This document shows positions 18,193 through 27,972 of a stretch of 64,000 bases of DNA, in pieces (position 1 is the stretch's first letter; each line of letters starts with the position of its first letter). Source of the stretch: Diaphorobacter aerolatus (GTDB lineage Bacteria; Pseudomonadota; Gammaproteobacteria; Burkholderiales; Burkholderiaceae_C). A program made the translations under genes and the position numbers. The notes beneath the pieces are model-generated. The model saw only the letters and a list, made by a program, of their open reading frames with translations. It had not been told where the DNA came from and made no database searches. The stretch is from the NCBI RefSeq assembly GCF_014489535.1, contig NZ_CP060783.1, forward strand, positions 1,364,001 through 1,428,000, written 5' to 3'.

Positions 18193-19407
18193 ATGACCAC
18201 CGTGATCGCCGACCGCCTCAGCGTCGTCAAACCTTCCCCCAGCATGGCCGCCAAGGCCCGCGTCGATGCGCTCGTGGCCGAGGGGCGCACCATCATCGAC
18301 TTCACCATCGGCGAGCCGGACTTCGACACACCGGCCCATATCGTCGAGGCAGGCATCGCGGCACTCGACAAGGGCTATACCCGCTACACCGCAGCAGCAG
18401 GCACACTGGCGCTGCGCAAGGCGATTGCGGCCAAGCTGTTGCGCGAGAACGGGCTGCACTATGCACCGACCGACATCGTCGTGGGCTCGGGCGCAAAGCA
18501 GATCATCTACAGCGCCTTTACCGCAACGCTCAACGCGGGCGACGAGGTCATCGTGCCTGCGCCGTACTGGGTTTCCTATCCCGACATGGTGGCCCTGCAT
18601 GGCGGCAAGCCGGTCATCGTGACCTGCAGCGCCGATGATGGTTTCAAGCTCACGCCTCAGGCACTGGCCCGTGCCATCACGCCGCGCACGCGCTGGCTGA
18701 TCCTGAACACGCCCAACAATCCGAGCGGCGCCGTGTACTCTCTTGGCGAACTGACCGCTCTGATCGAGGTACTTAACCGGCATCCCCATGTATGGCTGCT
18801 CACGGACGAAATCTACGAACACTTCGTCTATGGGGGAGTTAAGCACGTCGCACCGGTTAGCGTTGACACCTCGCTGCAAACACGCACGCTGCTGGTCAAC
18901 GGGCTGTCCAAGGCCTACGCATTCACCGGCTGGCGCGTGGGCTACGGCGCCGCACCAGCCGCACTGGCAAAAGCTCTCACGCTGCTCATGTCGCAAAGCA
19001 CCACCTGTCCGAGCGCCATCAGCCAGTCGGCGGCCGTCACCGCATTGAACGGCCCCCAGGACTGCGTGCAGGAAGCGGCCCACATGTTTGAAAAACGCCG
19101 CAATCGCATCGTCGAACTGCTCGACGCGATACCAGGCATTGAGTGCCTGCCACCCGACGGCGCGTTCTACGTCTTTCCGGGCGTCGCAGGGCTTCTGGGA
19201 CAGACCACGCCCACTGGCAAGGTGCTCGGCAACGACATCGACGTGATGAACTTTCTGCTCGACGAGGCGGGCGTCGCCTGCATCGACGGCACCTCGTATG
19301 GCATGCCCGCGCATCTGCGCCTGTCGTTTGCCACTTCCATGGACCAGATCGAAGCTGGCTGCAAGGCCATCGCGCAAGCGATTGCCCGCTGCAAATCCGC
19401 CGCTTGA
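18193..19407 (+). CDS. Class I/II PLP-dependent aminotransferase (aspartate/aromatic type)
   Basis: 404 aa, ATG with a GGAG site. Fold type I: FTIGEPDFDTP, YTRYTAAAGTLALRKAIA, the NTPNNPSGAV motif, LLTDEIYEHFVY, and the PLP lysine in LVNGLSKAYAFTGWRVGY. The sequence resembles AspC-like subgroup Ib enzymes, which move amino groups from aspartate, aromatic or related amino acids to 2-oxoglutarate. It is first in a plus-strand run with an amino acid ABC importer and an RraA/aldolase-like protein, so it likely starts the breakdown of an imported amino acid. The substrate is not predictable from sequence. Confidence 0.9.
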   Translation: MTTVIADRLSVVKPSPSMAAKARVDALVAEGRTIIDFTIGEPDFDTPAHIVEAGIAALDKGYTRYTAAAGTLALRKAIAAKLLRENGLHYAPTDIVVGSGAKQIIYSAFTATLNAGDEVIVPAPYWVSYPDMVALHGGKPVIVTCSADDGFKLTPQALARAITPRTRWLILNTPNNPSGAVYSLGELTALIEVLNRHPHVWLLTDEIYEHFVYGGVKHVAPVSVDTSLQTRTLLVNGLSKAYAFTGWRVGYGAAPAALAKALTLLMSQSTTCPSAISQSAAVTALNGPQDCVQEAAHMFEKRRNRIVELLDAIPGIECLPPDGAFYVFPGVAGLLGQTTPTGKVLGNDIDVMNFLLDEAGVACIDGTSYGMPAHLRLSFATSMDQIEAGCKAIAQAIARCKSAA

Positions 19408-19463
19408 GCCCGCATTGCCCAGCTTACCGTTCCACTCGTCGCTTCTCAACAAGGAAACCAACC

Positions 19464-20279
19464 ATGCGTAAATCTCTGCTCGCCTCCGTCGCCGTCGTCT
19501 GCATGAGCCTGACAGGCACTGCCGCCATGGCGGACCAGCTCGCCGACATCAAGGCCAAGGGCACTCTGGTGTGCGGCGTGCTCGGCACATCGCAGCCATT
19601 CAGCTTTCCCAATCCACAGACCCGCCAGATTCAAGGCTACGACGTGGACTTCTGCGAGGCCATCGCCAAGAGCCTGAACGTCAAGCTGGAGATCAAGCCT
19701 ATCGCCGTGGCCGCGCGCATTCCGGAACTGCTGCAAAAGCGCATCGACGTCATCGCCGCCAACCTGGGCTGGACGCCTGAGCGCGCGCAGCAGATCGCCT
19801 ATTCGGACTCCTACTACGCGGCATTGCAGAAAGTGGCGGTCAAGCAAGGCAGCTTTGCGAAATCCACTGATCTTGCAGGCAAGAAGGTCAGCGCCACCAA
19901 GGGCTCCACTTCAGAGGCAGCGATCAAGGCCTTCCTGCCGACCGCAACACCCGTCACCTTCCAGGATCCGCCATCGGCATTCCTCGCCATGCAGCAGGGC
20001 AAGGTGGAAGGCTTCGTGGTCTCAGAGATGATGCTGGTGCAGCTCAAGCAACAGTCGATGAAGACCAGCCCGATCGACATCCTCGAGCCGCAACTGGCCG
20101 AAGAGCTTTGGGGCGTCGGCATGCGCAAGGATGAGCCAGCGCTGATCGCTCACGTCAACAAGACGCTCGAGCAGATGGAAGCCAACGGCGAAGCCGCGAA
20201 GATCTTCGACAAGTGGATGGGGGCCGACACCGAATTCAAGATGCAGCGCAGCTTCAACATCAAGCCCATCAAGGGCTAG
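19464..20279 (+). CDS. Periplasmic amino-acid-binding protein of an ABC importer
   Basis: 271 aa, ATG with AAGGA. Sec signal peptide at residues 1-24 (MRKSLLASVAVVCMSLTGTA, AMA cleavage). Mature part is a bacterial extracellular solute-binding protein family 3: GTLVCGVLGTSQPFSF, GYDVDFCEAIAKSL, DVIAANLGWTPERAQQI. It captures a polar amino acid in the periplasm and passes it to the two permeases encoded next. Confidence 0.92.
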   Translation: MRKSLLASVAVVCMSLTGTAAMADQLADIKAKGTLVCGVLGTSQPFSFPNPQTRQIQGYDVDFCEAIAKSLNVKLEIKPIAVAARIPELLQKRIDVIAANLGWTPERAQQIAYSDSYYAALQKVAVKQGSFAKSTDLAGKKVSATKGSTSEAAIKAFLPTATPVTFQDPPSAFLAMQQGKVEGFVVSEMMLVQLKQQSMKTSPIDILEPQLAEELWGVGMRKDEPALIAHVNKTLEQMEANGEAAKIFDKWMGADTEFKMQRSFNIKPIKG

Positions 20280-20355
20280 GGCTACGCGAATCGCGCTGCC
20301 GCCGGGCGGCGCGTGCGGTGCCGACTTCACTTTCTCCCATGCCACATGAACCTCT

Positions 20356-21054
20356 ATGAGTATTGAGCTGGATTTTTCATTCCTGCTGAAGGACGAGTAT
20401 CCACAGACCATCGCCAAGGGTGTGTGGACCATGCTCAAGCTGACGGCATGGTGCTGGCTTCTCGCGATGGGCATCGGCACGGTGCTGGCCACGATCCGCA
20501 TGTCCGGCACGCGCCTGGCGAATGCCTTCGTGGCCTCCTATGTGGAATGGCACCAGAACGTGCCCGTGCTGGTGCATGTCTTCATCTGGTATTTCGGCGT
20601 CCCCGCGATGCTGCCCGAGCCATGGCGCAACTGGATCAATGCCCACGACAGCGAGTTCCTCTGTGCGGCCATCGCCATCGGCATGGTCATGGCGGCCTAC
20701 GTGGCTGAAGCCCTGCGTGGCGGAATTCGCAGCATCCCGAAATCACAGTTCGAGGCTTCTCGCGCACTCGGGCTGAGTTATTTGCAGGCGACTCGTCTGG
20801 TGATCATGCCGCAGGCGATGCGCATCGCATTGCCGCCGCTGGTAAGCATCACCGTGCTGCTGTTCAAGAACACCAGTCTCGCGATGGCCGTCGGAGCGGC
20901 CGAGCTGACCTATGTGACGCGCGAGATCGAAAGCACGACGTTCCGCACGTTTGAAATCTACCTCGTGTCGACCATGATTTATCTGAGTATCTCGCTGCTC
21001 ATCATGGCCGTCGGGCGTCTGCTCGAAAACCGCTACCGCATCAAGGAGCGCTGA
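20356..21054 (+). CDS. Amino acid ABC transporter permease (GltJ/HisQ type)
   Basis: 232 aa with about five membrane segments. The cytoplasmic EAA loop reads EASRALGLSYLQATRLVIMP; the N-terminal part contains the polar-amino-acid permease signature around HQNVPVLVHVF. It forms the channel with the next permease. Three bases separate it from that gene. Confidence 0.92.
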   Translation: MSIELDFSFLLKDEYPQTIAKGVWTMLKLTAWCWLLAMGIGTVLATIRMSGTRLANAFVASYVEWHQNVPVLVHVFIWYFGVPAMLPEPWRNWINAHDSEFLCAAIAIGMVMAAYVAEALRGGIRSIPKSQFEASRALGLSYLQATRLVIMPQAMRIALPPLVSITVLLFKNTSLAMAVGAAELTYVTREIESTTFRTFEIYLVSTMIYLSISLLIMAVGRLLENRYRIKER

Positions 21055-21057
21055 ACC

Positions 21058-21813
21058 ATGGGCGATATCTTCAACATATTCAAGGACAATCTGCCGCTGC
21101 TGCTGGTGGGCCAATATCCATATGGCCCGCTCGGCGGCCTTGCGATGACGCTGATCGTCTCCGTCGCGGGCATCGTGCTTGCGTTTCCGCTCAGCGTGCT
21201 GATGGCGATGGCGATGGTCAGTCCGTGGCGCGCATTGCGCCTGCCGGTACAGGCGCTGGTGGCCGTGCTGCGCGGCGTGCCACTGATCATGTTCATCTTC
21301 TGGGTGTATTTTCTGGTGCCACTGGTCATCGGCTCCTCGATCAGCGGAGCGACGACGATGCTGGTCACACTGGTGTTCTACCAGGCCGCGTATCTCGCGG
21401 AAATCGTGCGCGCGGGAATTCAGGGCCTGCCGCGTGGACAGATGGAAGCCTCGCGCGCGCTTGGCATGAGCTACATACAGACCAGCTTCAAGGTCATCCT
21501 GCCGCAGGCGCTGTTCAACATGATTCCTTCGATGATCGGTCAGTTCGTCTCGACCATCAAGGAGACGTCGCTGGGTTATGTGATCAGCATGAACGAGCTC
21601 ACGTTTGCGGCCAACCAGATCAACAACCAACTGCTCACCAAGCCGTTCGAGGTGTACTTCATCCTCGCCGCCATGTATTTCCTGCTGTGCTTCACGCTCA
21701 CGAGCTTTGCGCGCTGGCTCGAAAAGCGCATCGCCAACAGGCGTGCGGGCGTGACTGCCGCCACGAACTCCGCCGAGACGCCACCCGTCGCAAGCATTGC
21801 GAACGCGGATTGA
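21058..21813 (+). CDS. Amino acid ABC transporter permease (GltK/HisM type)
   Basis: 251 aa, about five membrane segments, with RGVPLIMFIFWVYFLVP and the EAA loop EASRALGMSYIQTSFKVILP. It pairs with the preceding permease. The tail after residue 225 is a hydrophilic, Ala/Thr-rich extension. Confidence 0.92.
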   Translation: MGDIFNIFKDNLPLLLVGQYPYGPLGGLAMTLIVSVAGIVLAFPLSVLMAMAMVSPWRALRLPVQALVAVLRGVPLIMFIFWVYFLVPLVIGSSISGATTMLVTLVFYQAAYLAEIVRAGIQGLPRGQMEASRALGMSYIQTSFKVILPQALFNMIPSMIGQFVSTIKETSLGYVISMNELTFAANQINNQLLTKPFEVYFILAAMYFLLCFTLTSFARWLEKRIANRRAGVTAATNSAETPPVASIANAD

Positions 21814-21864
21814 TCGCACTGCACGCATTGAACGACAGCCCACCGCCGAACGCGAGACTGACCC

Positions 21865-22623
21865 ATGAACCACCCATCGCCCCATGCACCGACCATCATC
21901 GAATTCAAGGATGTCAACAAGTGGTACGGCGCTTATCACGCACTCAACAACATCAATGCCGAAGTCGCCACCGGGGAAGTGGTGGTGATCTGCGGACCTT
22001 CGGGCTCAGGCAAGTCCACGCTCATCCGCACAGTGAACCGGCTGGAGGAAATACAGGGCGGCACCATCAGCTTCAAGGGCGCGGACGTGCATGCAAAGAA
22101 CGTGAACATCAACGAATTTCGCAGCCACATCGGATTCGTGTTCCAGAGCTTCAACCTGTTTCCGCATCTCTCGGTGGCGGACAACATCATGCTGGCGCCC
22201 GTCAACGTACAAAAGCGCGGCAAGCCGGGCGCCAGGCAGATCGCACTTTCGCTGCTCGACCGCGTCGGCCTCGCGCACAAGGCGGACGCGTTCCCGGGTC
22301 AGCTCTCGGGCGGGCAGCAGCAGCGCGTGGCGATTGCGCGCGCGCTTGCCATGAACCCGCCCGCCATGCTGTTTGATGAGCCGACCTCCGCACTCGACCC
22401 CGAGATGGTGGGCGAAGTCCTGCAGGTCATGAAAAATCTCGCACGCGAAGGCATGACCATGATGTGCGTGACGCACGAGATGAACTTCGCACGCGAGGTC
22501 GCCGACCGCGTCTGGTTCATGGACGCCGGAGCCCTGGTGGAAAGCGGCACGCCTGAAGAATTCTTCTCACACCCCAAGAGCGAACGTGCACAGAAATTTC
22601 TGTCCGACTTGCGTGCTCACTGA
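21865..22623 (+). CDS. Amino acid ABC transporter ATP-binding protein (GlnQ/HisP type)
   Basis: 252 aa. Walker [11 protein letters not shown]-loop [10 protein letters not shown], signature [15 protein letters not shown], Walker [15 protein letters not shown] and H-loop VTHEM are all intact. It drives the importer encoded by the three preceding genes. Cytoplasmic. Confidence 0.95.
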   Translation: MNHPSPHAPTIIEFKDVNKWYGAYHALNNINAEVATGEVVVICGPSGSGKSTLIRTVNRLEEIQGGTISFKGADVHAKNVNINEFRSHIGFVFQSFNLFPHLSVADNIMLAPVNVQKRGKPGARQIALSLLDRVGLAHKADAFPGQLSGGQQQRVAIARALAMNPPAMLFDEPTSALDPEMVGEVLQVMKNLAREGMTMMCVTHEMNFAREVADRVWFMDAGALVESGTPEEFFSHPKSERAQKFLSDLRAH

Positions 22624-22637
22624 TTTCAAAGGAACCC

Positions 22638-23318
22638 ATGATGATGATCGGAAACCGAATCCTCAAACGCCGTCGCTCGGTAGACCTCGATCTGGCAGCG
22701 CAGTTTCTCACGCTGCCGGTCGCCAACGTGAGCGACTGCATGTCGCGCATGTCGGCTGGCGGCGCGGCACTCAGGCCGATGCACGGCGGCGCCAACATGG
22801 CCGGACCGGCGCTGACGGTCAAGACCCGCCCCGGTGACAACCTGATGATCCACAAGGCCCTCGCGCTCGCCAAGGCGGGCGACGTGATCGTCGTCGATGC
22901 GGGCGGCGATCTGACCAATGCGCTGATCGGAGAGATCATGGTCGGCAACGCGGTGAAGATCGGCATCGCAGGCTTCGTCATCAACGGTGCGATTCGCGAT
23001 GCTGGCGAGATTCGCGCGGGACATCTGCCGGTCTACGCCGCCGGTGTGACGCATCGCGGCCCCTACAAGGATGGACCGGGTGAAATCAACACTCCCATTG
23101 CCATCGGCGGCATGGTCATCGAGCCGGGCGACTTGGTCATCGGCGATGAAGATGGAATTCTGTGCGTGCCGTTCGACGAGGTGTCTGCACTGCTGAACGC
23201 CACGCAGGCCAAGCAGGAGGCCGAAAAGAAGATGATTGCCGACATCGCCAACGGCAGCTACGACAATGCATGGATAGATGCCACGCTGAAACGCATCGGT
23301 TGTCAGATCGAGGAATGA
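22638..23318 (+). CDS. RraA / 4-hydroxy-4-methyl-2-oxoglutarate aldolase family protein
   Basis: 226 aa, ATG with AAAGGAA. Conserved RraA-fold segments: ANVSDCMSRM, DVIVVDAGGDLTNALIGEIM, and GFVINGAIRDAGEIR, which carries the Arg-Asp that binds the divalent metal and pyruvate part in HMG/CHA aldolases. True aldolases split 4-hydroxy-4-methyl-2-oxoglutarate or 4-carboxy-4-hydroxy-2-oxoadipate; RraA itself inhibits RNase E. With an aminotransferase and an importer upstream, an aldolase or decarboxylase role in the same catabolic route is more likely than RNase control. Confidence 0.85.
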   Translation: MMMIGNRILKRRRSVDLDLAAQFLTLPVANVSDCMSRMSAGGAALRPMHGGANMAGPALTVKTRPGDNLMIHKALALAKAGDVIVVDAGGDLTNALIGEIMVGNAVKIGIAGFVINGAIRDAGEIRAGHLPVYAAGVTHRGPYKDGPGEINTPIAIGGMVIEPGDLVIGDEDGILCVPFDEVSALLNATQAKQEAEKKMIADIANGSYDNAWIDATLKRIGCQIEE

Positions 23319-23346
23319 CCGGGCAGTCCCGAGAGACAGCGACAGC

Positions 23347-23616
23347 TCACTGGCGCTCGCCGATGCGGCCGTGCAAAACGATGGGCTTGGAGTCCTGCAT
23401 CTCACGCGAAGCGGCGCTGTGACACGACGACCCGCTGCTCGATGATTTCGTGCCGGGACTGTCGCAATTCGTGCAGCCACTGCCACACCCCGATGCGTGT
23501 GCGAGCTTGGGATTGATGCGCGCAAGCGGATTGCGCCATTTCTGCGGCATGTAGCGCCACAGCACATAGAGCGCCGCCAGCGCCACGATGAATCCGACGA
23601 TCAGTGATTGCGTCAT
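23347..23616 (-). CDS. Cys-rich single-span membrane protein of the Feo locus
   Basis: 89 aa from the ATG at 23616 (GGAGGAACTG upstream). One membrane segment at residues about 4-22 (SLIVGFIVALAALYVLW), then a basic stretch and a Cys cluster CGSGCTNCDS. Such small Cys-rich proteins often follow feoB and are listed as FeoB-associated or DUF6587-type. It lies 55 bases after feoB on the same strand. A role in iron handling or FeoB assembly is inferred. Confidence 0.8.
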   Translation of the reverse strand: MTQSLIVGFIVALAALYVLWRYMPQKWRNPLARINPKLAHASGCGSGCTNCDSPGTKSSSSGSSCHSAASREMQDSKPIVLHGRIGERQ

Positions 23617-23671
23617 GTAACTCAGTTCCTCCCAGGGCCTGTTCACACGGGACATAACTCCCGCACGCGCA

Positions 23672-25569
23672 TCAGCCCCAGCCCAGCGCCACGGCGATGT
23701 GATAGACGATGAAGCAGGCGATGTAGGCGAGCCCGAACAGGTAGCCCGCCATGATCGCCACGTATTTCCAGCTATTGGTCTCGCGGCGCACCGTCGCCAG
23801 CGTCGCCAGGCACTGGGGCGCGAAGATGAACCAGGTGAGCAGCGAGAGCGCGGTCGCCAGTGACCACTGGCTCGCGATCAGGGGGCCGAGCTGCGCGGCG
23901 GTGTCGTCGCCCGATGCGGACAGCGCGTACACCGTGCCCAGCGCGCTCACCGCCACCTCGCGCGCGGCCATGCCGGGCACGAGTGCAATGCAGATCTGCC
24001 AGTTGAAACCGATGGGCGCAAACACAAGCGCCATGGCCTCGCCGATGCGACCGGCCAGGCTGTAGGTGATGGCGGGTTCGGTCGCGCCGTCCGGTGCTCC
24101 GGGGAACGACGAGAGAAACCACAGCACGATGGTCAGGGCCAGAATGATGCCGCCTACGCGCTTGAGGAAGATGACGGCGCGTTCGTACAAGCCGATCAAC
24201 AGGCTGCGCACGCTGGGCCAGCGATAGGCGGGCAATTCCATCAGCAGCGCCGCACGGCCCTGGCGCGCGCCAAAACGTTTGGCGACGTAGGCCACGGCCA
24301 TAGCGCTCACGATGCCCGCCACGTAAAGACCGAACAGCACCAGCCCCTGCAAATTGAAGAGACCGCCGACGGTACGCGCGGGAATGAACGCGCCGATCAG
24401 CAGCGCATAGACCGGCAGGCGCGCGGAGCACGTCATCAGGGGCGCGATCATGATGGTCACGAGACGATCACGCCAACTTGGAATGGAGCGCGCGGCCATC
24501 ACGCCGGGAATCGCGCAGGCAAAACTCGAAAGCAGCGGAATGAACGAACGGCCCGACAGCCCCACCGTGCCCATCATGCGGTCCAGCAGAAACGCGGCTC
24601 GCGGCAGATAACCCGAATCCTCAAGCACCAGAATGAAGAAGAACAGGATCAGGATCTGCGGCAGAAACACGATCACGCCGCCCGCCCGGCAATCACGCCA
24701 TCGGCAAGCAGGCTGCGCAGCGGCCCGTCGGCCATGTGGGCGTTGAGCCATGCGGCGGCAGACGCGGTGGTCGCGTCGATGAAGTCCATGGGCACGGCGG
24801 CCCATGCAAACACCGCCTGAAAGATCAGGAACAGCAGCACCGCCAACAGCACTAGTCCCCAAACAGGGTGCAGCACGATGGCGTCGATCCGGTCATCGCG
24901 CGCCAGTTGTACCGCAGGTGCCCTGACCGCCAGATCGAGAATGCGGCGCACCTCGTCGTGCAGGTCGAGCACGCGTTGCTGCGCATCGCCCGCGAAGCTT
25001 TTGCTGTGGCTTGGCAGGGCGTTGCCGAGCTGGTCGGTGTCGATCCAGCGCAGCAGTTGCGCCGCGCCATCGGCCTTCACCGCGACGGTGGAAATCACGG
25101 GCACACCGAGTTCGCGCGACAGCACCGCCTCGTCGATCTCGATGCCCTGCTTCCTGGCCATGTCGCTCATGTTGAGCACCAGCACCATCGGCAGGCCCAG
25201 ATTGCGCGCCTCCAGAACGAGCCGCAGATTCAGGCGCAGATGCGTCGCATCGGTCACGCAGGCAATCAGTTCGGGCTGCGGCTCGCCCGCGCGCTGGCCG
25301 AGCAGCACATCGCGCGTGACGGCCTCGTCCATGCTTTGCGCATGCAGGCTGTAGGCACCGGGCAGATCGAGCATGCGCACGCGCTTGCCACCTGGCGTGG
25401 TGAACCAGCCCTCCTTGCGCTCCACCGTCACGCCCGCGTAGTTCGCGACCTTCTGGCGTGCCCCCGTCATCAGATTGAACAGTGCAGTCTTGCCGCAGTT
25501 GGGATTGCCCAGCAGCGCTATATGCAGCGCGCTGCCCGAAGCGGGTGGATTGCTTGCGTTCGTCGTCAT
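23672..25569 (-). CDS. feoB: Ferrous iron transporter FeoB; one frameshift, probably sequence error
   Basis: Repaired length is 632 aa. The N-terminal G domain has G1 GNPNCGKT, G3 DLPGAYS and G4 NMSD, then a helical switch region. The membrane part follows, with gates such as LLSSFACAIPGVMAAR and MIAPLMTCSARLPVYALLIG. FeoB brings Fe2+ across the inner membrane. Adding one G to a GGG run at 24681-24687 joins the halves as VIAGAGGVIVFLPQI. Slightly shorter than E. coli FeoB. Co-directional with feoA 33 bases upstream. Confidence 0.93.
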
Positions 25570-25602
25570 CTCTTGCCCTCTAATCCTGCTCGTTCCTGAT
25601 CG

Positions 25603-25917
25603 TCATGCCCTAGCTGGCTGCACCAGCACGAAAGCGGCCTCGTCACGGCGCAGCGCGAACGTCGCCTGCCCGACGCGAATGGCAAGCGGATCCGCGCCCG
25701 GAAATCCGGTGGCAAGCACGCGCACCTGCTCGCCCGGCAGGAAGCCGATCTCCATCAGGCGCAGAACCAGCGATTTCTCCAGTTCGCCGTTCGCGGGCCT
25801 GAGGCCCACGACGACGCCGTCCCGGTGGCGTTCAAGCGTGTCCAGCGCTATTCCCGCCGCTACCTGTGCAACGCCTCGAGGGGTCTGGCCGCTTGAATCT
25901 TGTGGCTGTACTCGCAT
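25603..25917 (-). CDS. feoA: FeoA domain protein, partner of FeoB
   Basis: 104 aa with an SH3-like FeoA domain at about residues 28-100 (GELEKSLVLRLMEIGFLPGE, then IRVGQATFALRRDEA). It probably binds FeoB and modulates Fe2+ uptake. The N-terminal ~25 residues are longer than in E. coli FeoA. First gene of the feo unit; a Fur-like sequence lies just upstream. Confidence 0.9.
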   Translation of the reverse strand: MRVQPQDSSGQTPRGVAQVAAGIALDTLERHRDGVVVGLRPANGELEKSLVLRLMEIGFLPGEQVRVLATGFPGADPLAIRVGQATFALRRDEAAFVLVQPARA

Positions 25918-25941
25918 GTCTGATGGAAGGTTCGTGAATGG

Positions 25942-25960
25942 TTTTAATTCTCATTCTAAA
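25942..25960 (-). promoter_or_regulatory. Fur-box-like sequence upstream of feoA
   Basis: On the minus strand the region reads AGAATGAGAATTAAAA; AATGAGAATT is a common Fur half-site. It lies about 30 bases before the feoA start in an otherwise GC-rich stretch. The second half-site is weak. The full 409-base gap to fccA (25918-26326) holds no other gene that I can support; the frame open through it in phase with fccA has no family features. Confidence 0.55.
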
Positions 25961-26326
25961 ATAGACTGGAAGAAAACCTACGAGAGCGTTGCAGTTCCCC
26001 CTTCTGCCGAAGACGGAACCCGGCTTGCCATCCGCGCCCTATCACGGTTTTCGGGTTTTTTGCGCGTTGCGCGGCAATCTCGGTATTCACGATCAACTAT
26101 TCGTCGGCAGGCACCGACCTCTAGAATTCGCGGCTTCAGACAGCTCTGCTTGTGCCGCGTGACGGCTGAGAGGACATCCTGCATACGTGCCGACCTGCCC
26201 TGCAACCCGCAGGCGATGTCGGGCCCGCATCAACGCCCAAGCTTTGTTTGCCCCGTTGATTGCATCGGGTGCCCGAAAGCGCGCGCCCGCCTTGTGGCGG
26301 CACGCCCGGTCACCCGGGAAAACCTG

Positions 26327-26683
26327 ATGCCACACACTGATTCCATCGTCGCGCTCGCCGATCTGTCGCGCCCCGCCGCGTTCGCACTGCTGCTGTGGGC
26401 CCTGCCGCCGGCCATCCAGGCCGCGCAGAGCCCGACTTCCCAAGACACCGAGTTGCTCGCGGCCAGTTGCCTGAACTGCCATGCACCGGCGTCACGCGCC
26501 GCGCAGACGCCTGGCAGCATTCCGGCGCTGGGCGGGCAATCTGCCGCGGTGCTCAAGCAGCGCCTTCAGGATTTCAAGACCGGCAAGGCAGCCGATGCCA
26601 CCGTGATGCCCCGACTCATGAGGGGCTATGACGACGCGCAGATCGCCGCGCTCGCGCAGTGGTTCGGCAAGGACGAAAAATGA
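26327..26683 (+). CDS. fccA: Cytochrome c subunit of sulfide dehydrogenase (FccA-like)
   Basis: 118 aa. The N-terminal ~32 residues form a signal peptide (FALLLWALPPAIQA). One haem c motif CLNCH lies at residues 48-52, with a distal Met in TVMPRLMRGY. FccA-type cytochromes accept electrons from the FccB flavoprotein in the periplasm. The ATG at 26327 is chosen because the signal peptide begins there. Its stop overlaps the fccB start (ATGA). Confidence 0.88.
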   Translation: MPHTDSIVALADLSRPAAFALLLWALPPAIQAAQSPTSQDTELLAASCLNCHAPASRAAQTPGSIPALGGQSAAVLKQRLQDFKTGKAADATVMPRLMRGYDDAQIAALAQWFGKDEK

Positions 26684-27972
26684 TGCCGGCCCCTTCATCG
26701 ATTCCACGCCGCGCCGTGCTCACCACGGCCTTGGCCGGTGCAGCCACGCTCGCGGCACCGGCGCTGGTGCGCGCGCAGGCCGCGTCGTCGCATGTCGTGG
26801 TGGTAGGCGGCGGTTTTGGTGGCGCCACCGCCGCGCGCTATCTGCGCCAGTTCGCAGCAGAGGTGCGCGTGACGCTGGTGGAGCCCGAACAGCGCTTTTT
26901 CACCTGTCCGTTCTCCAACCTCTATCTCGCGGGCCTGCGCAGTTGGGAAAGCATCGGCCATGGCTACGAGGGCCTGCGCAAGGCCGGCATCGAGGTCGTG
27001 CACGCGCGTGCGGACGCGGTGGACGCGAGCGCACGCACGCTGCGCCTGTCGAACGGCCAGACACTTCCATGGGATCGCCTGGTGCTCTCACCCGGTGTGG
27101 ACATGCGCTGGAATGCGCTCGAGGGCTACGACGAGGCGGCCACGCAACGCGCTCCCCACGCATGGAAGGCTGGCGCGCAGACGCAATTGCTGCTCCAGCA
27201 GATGCAGGCCATGCGTGATGGCGGCACCTTCGTGATGACGATTCCCGACAACCCGTTTCGCTGTCCGCCCGGTCCCTACGAGCGCGCGGCGATGGTGGCG
27301 CATTACTTCAAGCAACACAAGCCACGCAGCAAGATTCTGCTGCTCGACGCCAAGGACAATTTCTCCAAGAAGGCGCTGTTCATGCAAGGCTGGAAGGCGC
27401 TCTACGGCGACATGATCGAATGGGTTGGCTTTGCCGACGACGGCCTCGTCACGCGCGTCGATGCGCGCGCGCTCGAGGTCGAAACCAATTTCGGCGCACG
27501 TCACAAGGCCGACGTGCTCAACGTGATTCCGCCGCAAAAAGCCGGTTTGATTGCCGAACGCGCTGGCGTCACCGATGGCAGCGGCTGGGTGCCGATTCAC
27601 GCCGAAACGTTTGAATCACGCGCCGTCAAGGGCATCTACGTGCTGGGCGACGCCACCCTTGCCGCGCCCATGCCCAAGTCGGGCTTTGCGGCCAACACGC
27701 AAGGCAAGATGGCTGCCGCCGCGATTGCCAGCGAGCTGACGCAAAGACCGCTGCCGCAGGCCGTCTATGCCAACACCTGCTACAGCCTCGTCGGCACGGA
27801 CTACGGCATTTCCGTGGCCGGTGTCTACCGTGCGGCCAACGGCCGGTTGATCGAAGTGCCGGACTCGGGCGGCGTGAGCGCCATGGACGTCTCCACCAGC
27901 TTTCGTGCAGCCGAAGCACATCACGGCGCGGCCTGGTATGCGGCCATCAGCGCAGATATCTGGGATCGATGA
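26680..27972 (+). CDS. fccB: Sulfide dehydrogenase flavoprotein FccB, first copy
   Basis: 430 aa. Tat signal with twin Arg (SIPRRAVLTTALAGA), then the FAD Rossmann loop VVVVGGGFGGATAARYL. Redox Cys lie in FRCPPGPYERAA and NTCYSLV, equivalent to the disulfide pair of flavocytochrome c, and a C-terminal FCSD flavin domain closes the chain. It oxidises sulfide to sulfur or polysulfide in the periplasm and hands electrons to FccA. The start in the ATGA overlap lets the Tat motif be the N-terminus. Confidence 0.93.
   Translation: MMPAPSSIPRRAVLTTALAGAATLAAPALVRAQAASSHVVVVGGGFGGATAARYLRQFAAEVRVTLVEPEQRFFTCPFSNLYLAGLRSWESIGHGYEGLRKAGIEVVHARADAVDASARTLRLSNGQTLPWDRLVLSPGVDMRWNALEGYDEAATQRAPHAWKAGAQTQLLLQQMQAMRDGGTFVMTIPDNPFRCPPGPYERAAMVAHYFKQHKPRSKILLLDAKDNFSKKALFMQGWKALYGDMIEWVGFADDGLVTRVDARALEVETNFGARHKADVLNVIPPQKAGLIAERAGVTDGSGWVPIHAETFESRAVKGIYVLGDATLAAPMPKSGFAANTQGKMAAAAIASELTQRPLPQAVYANTCYSLVGTDYGISVAGVYRAANGRLIEVPDSGGVSAMDVSTSFRAAEAHHGAAWYAAISADIWDR

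Noticed and set aside
18040-19461. 473-codon minus-strand frame opposite the aminotransferase
   Set aside because: The plus-strand frame has every aminotransferase motif; this one has none.
25475-26326. Long frame upstream of and in phase with fccA
   Set aside because: It crosses the feoA coding region and the feoA promoter gap; the FccA signal peptide begins at the ATG at 26327.
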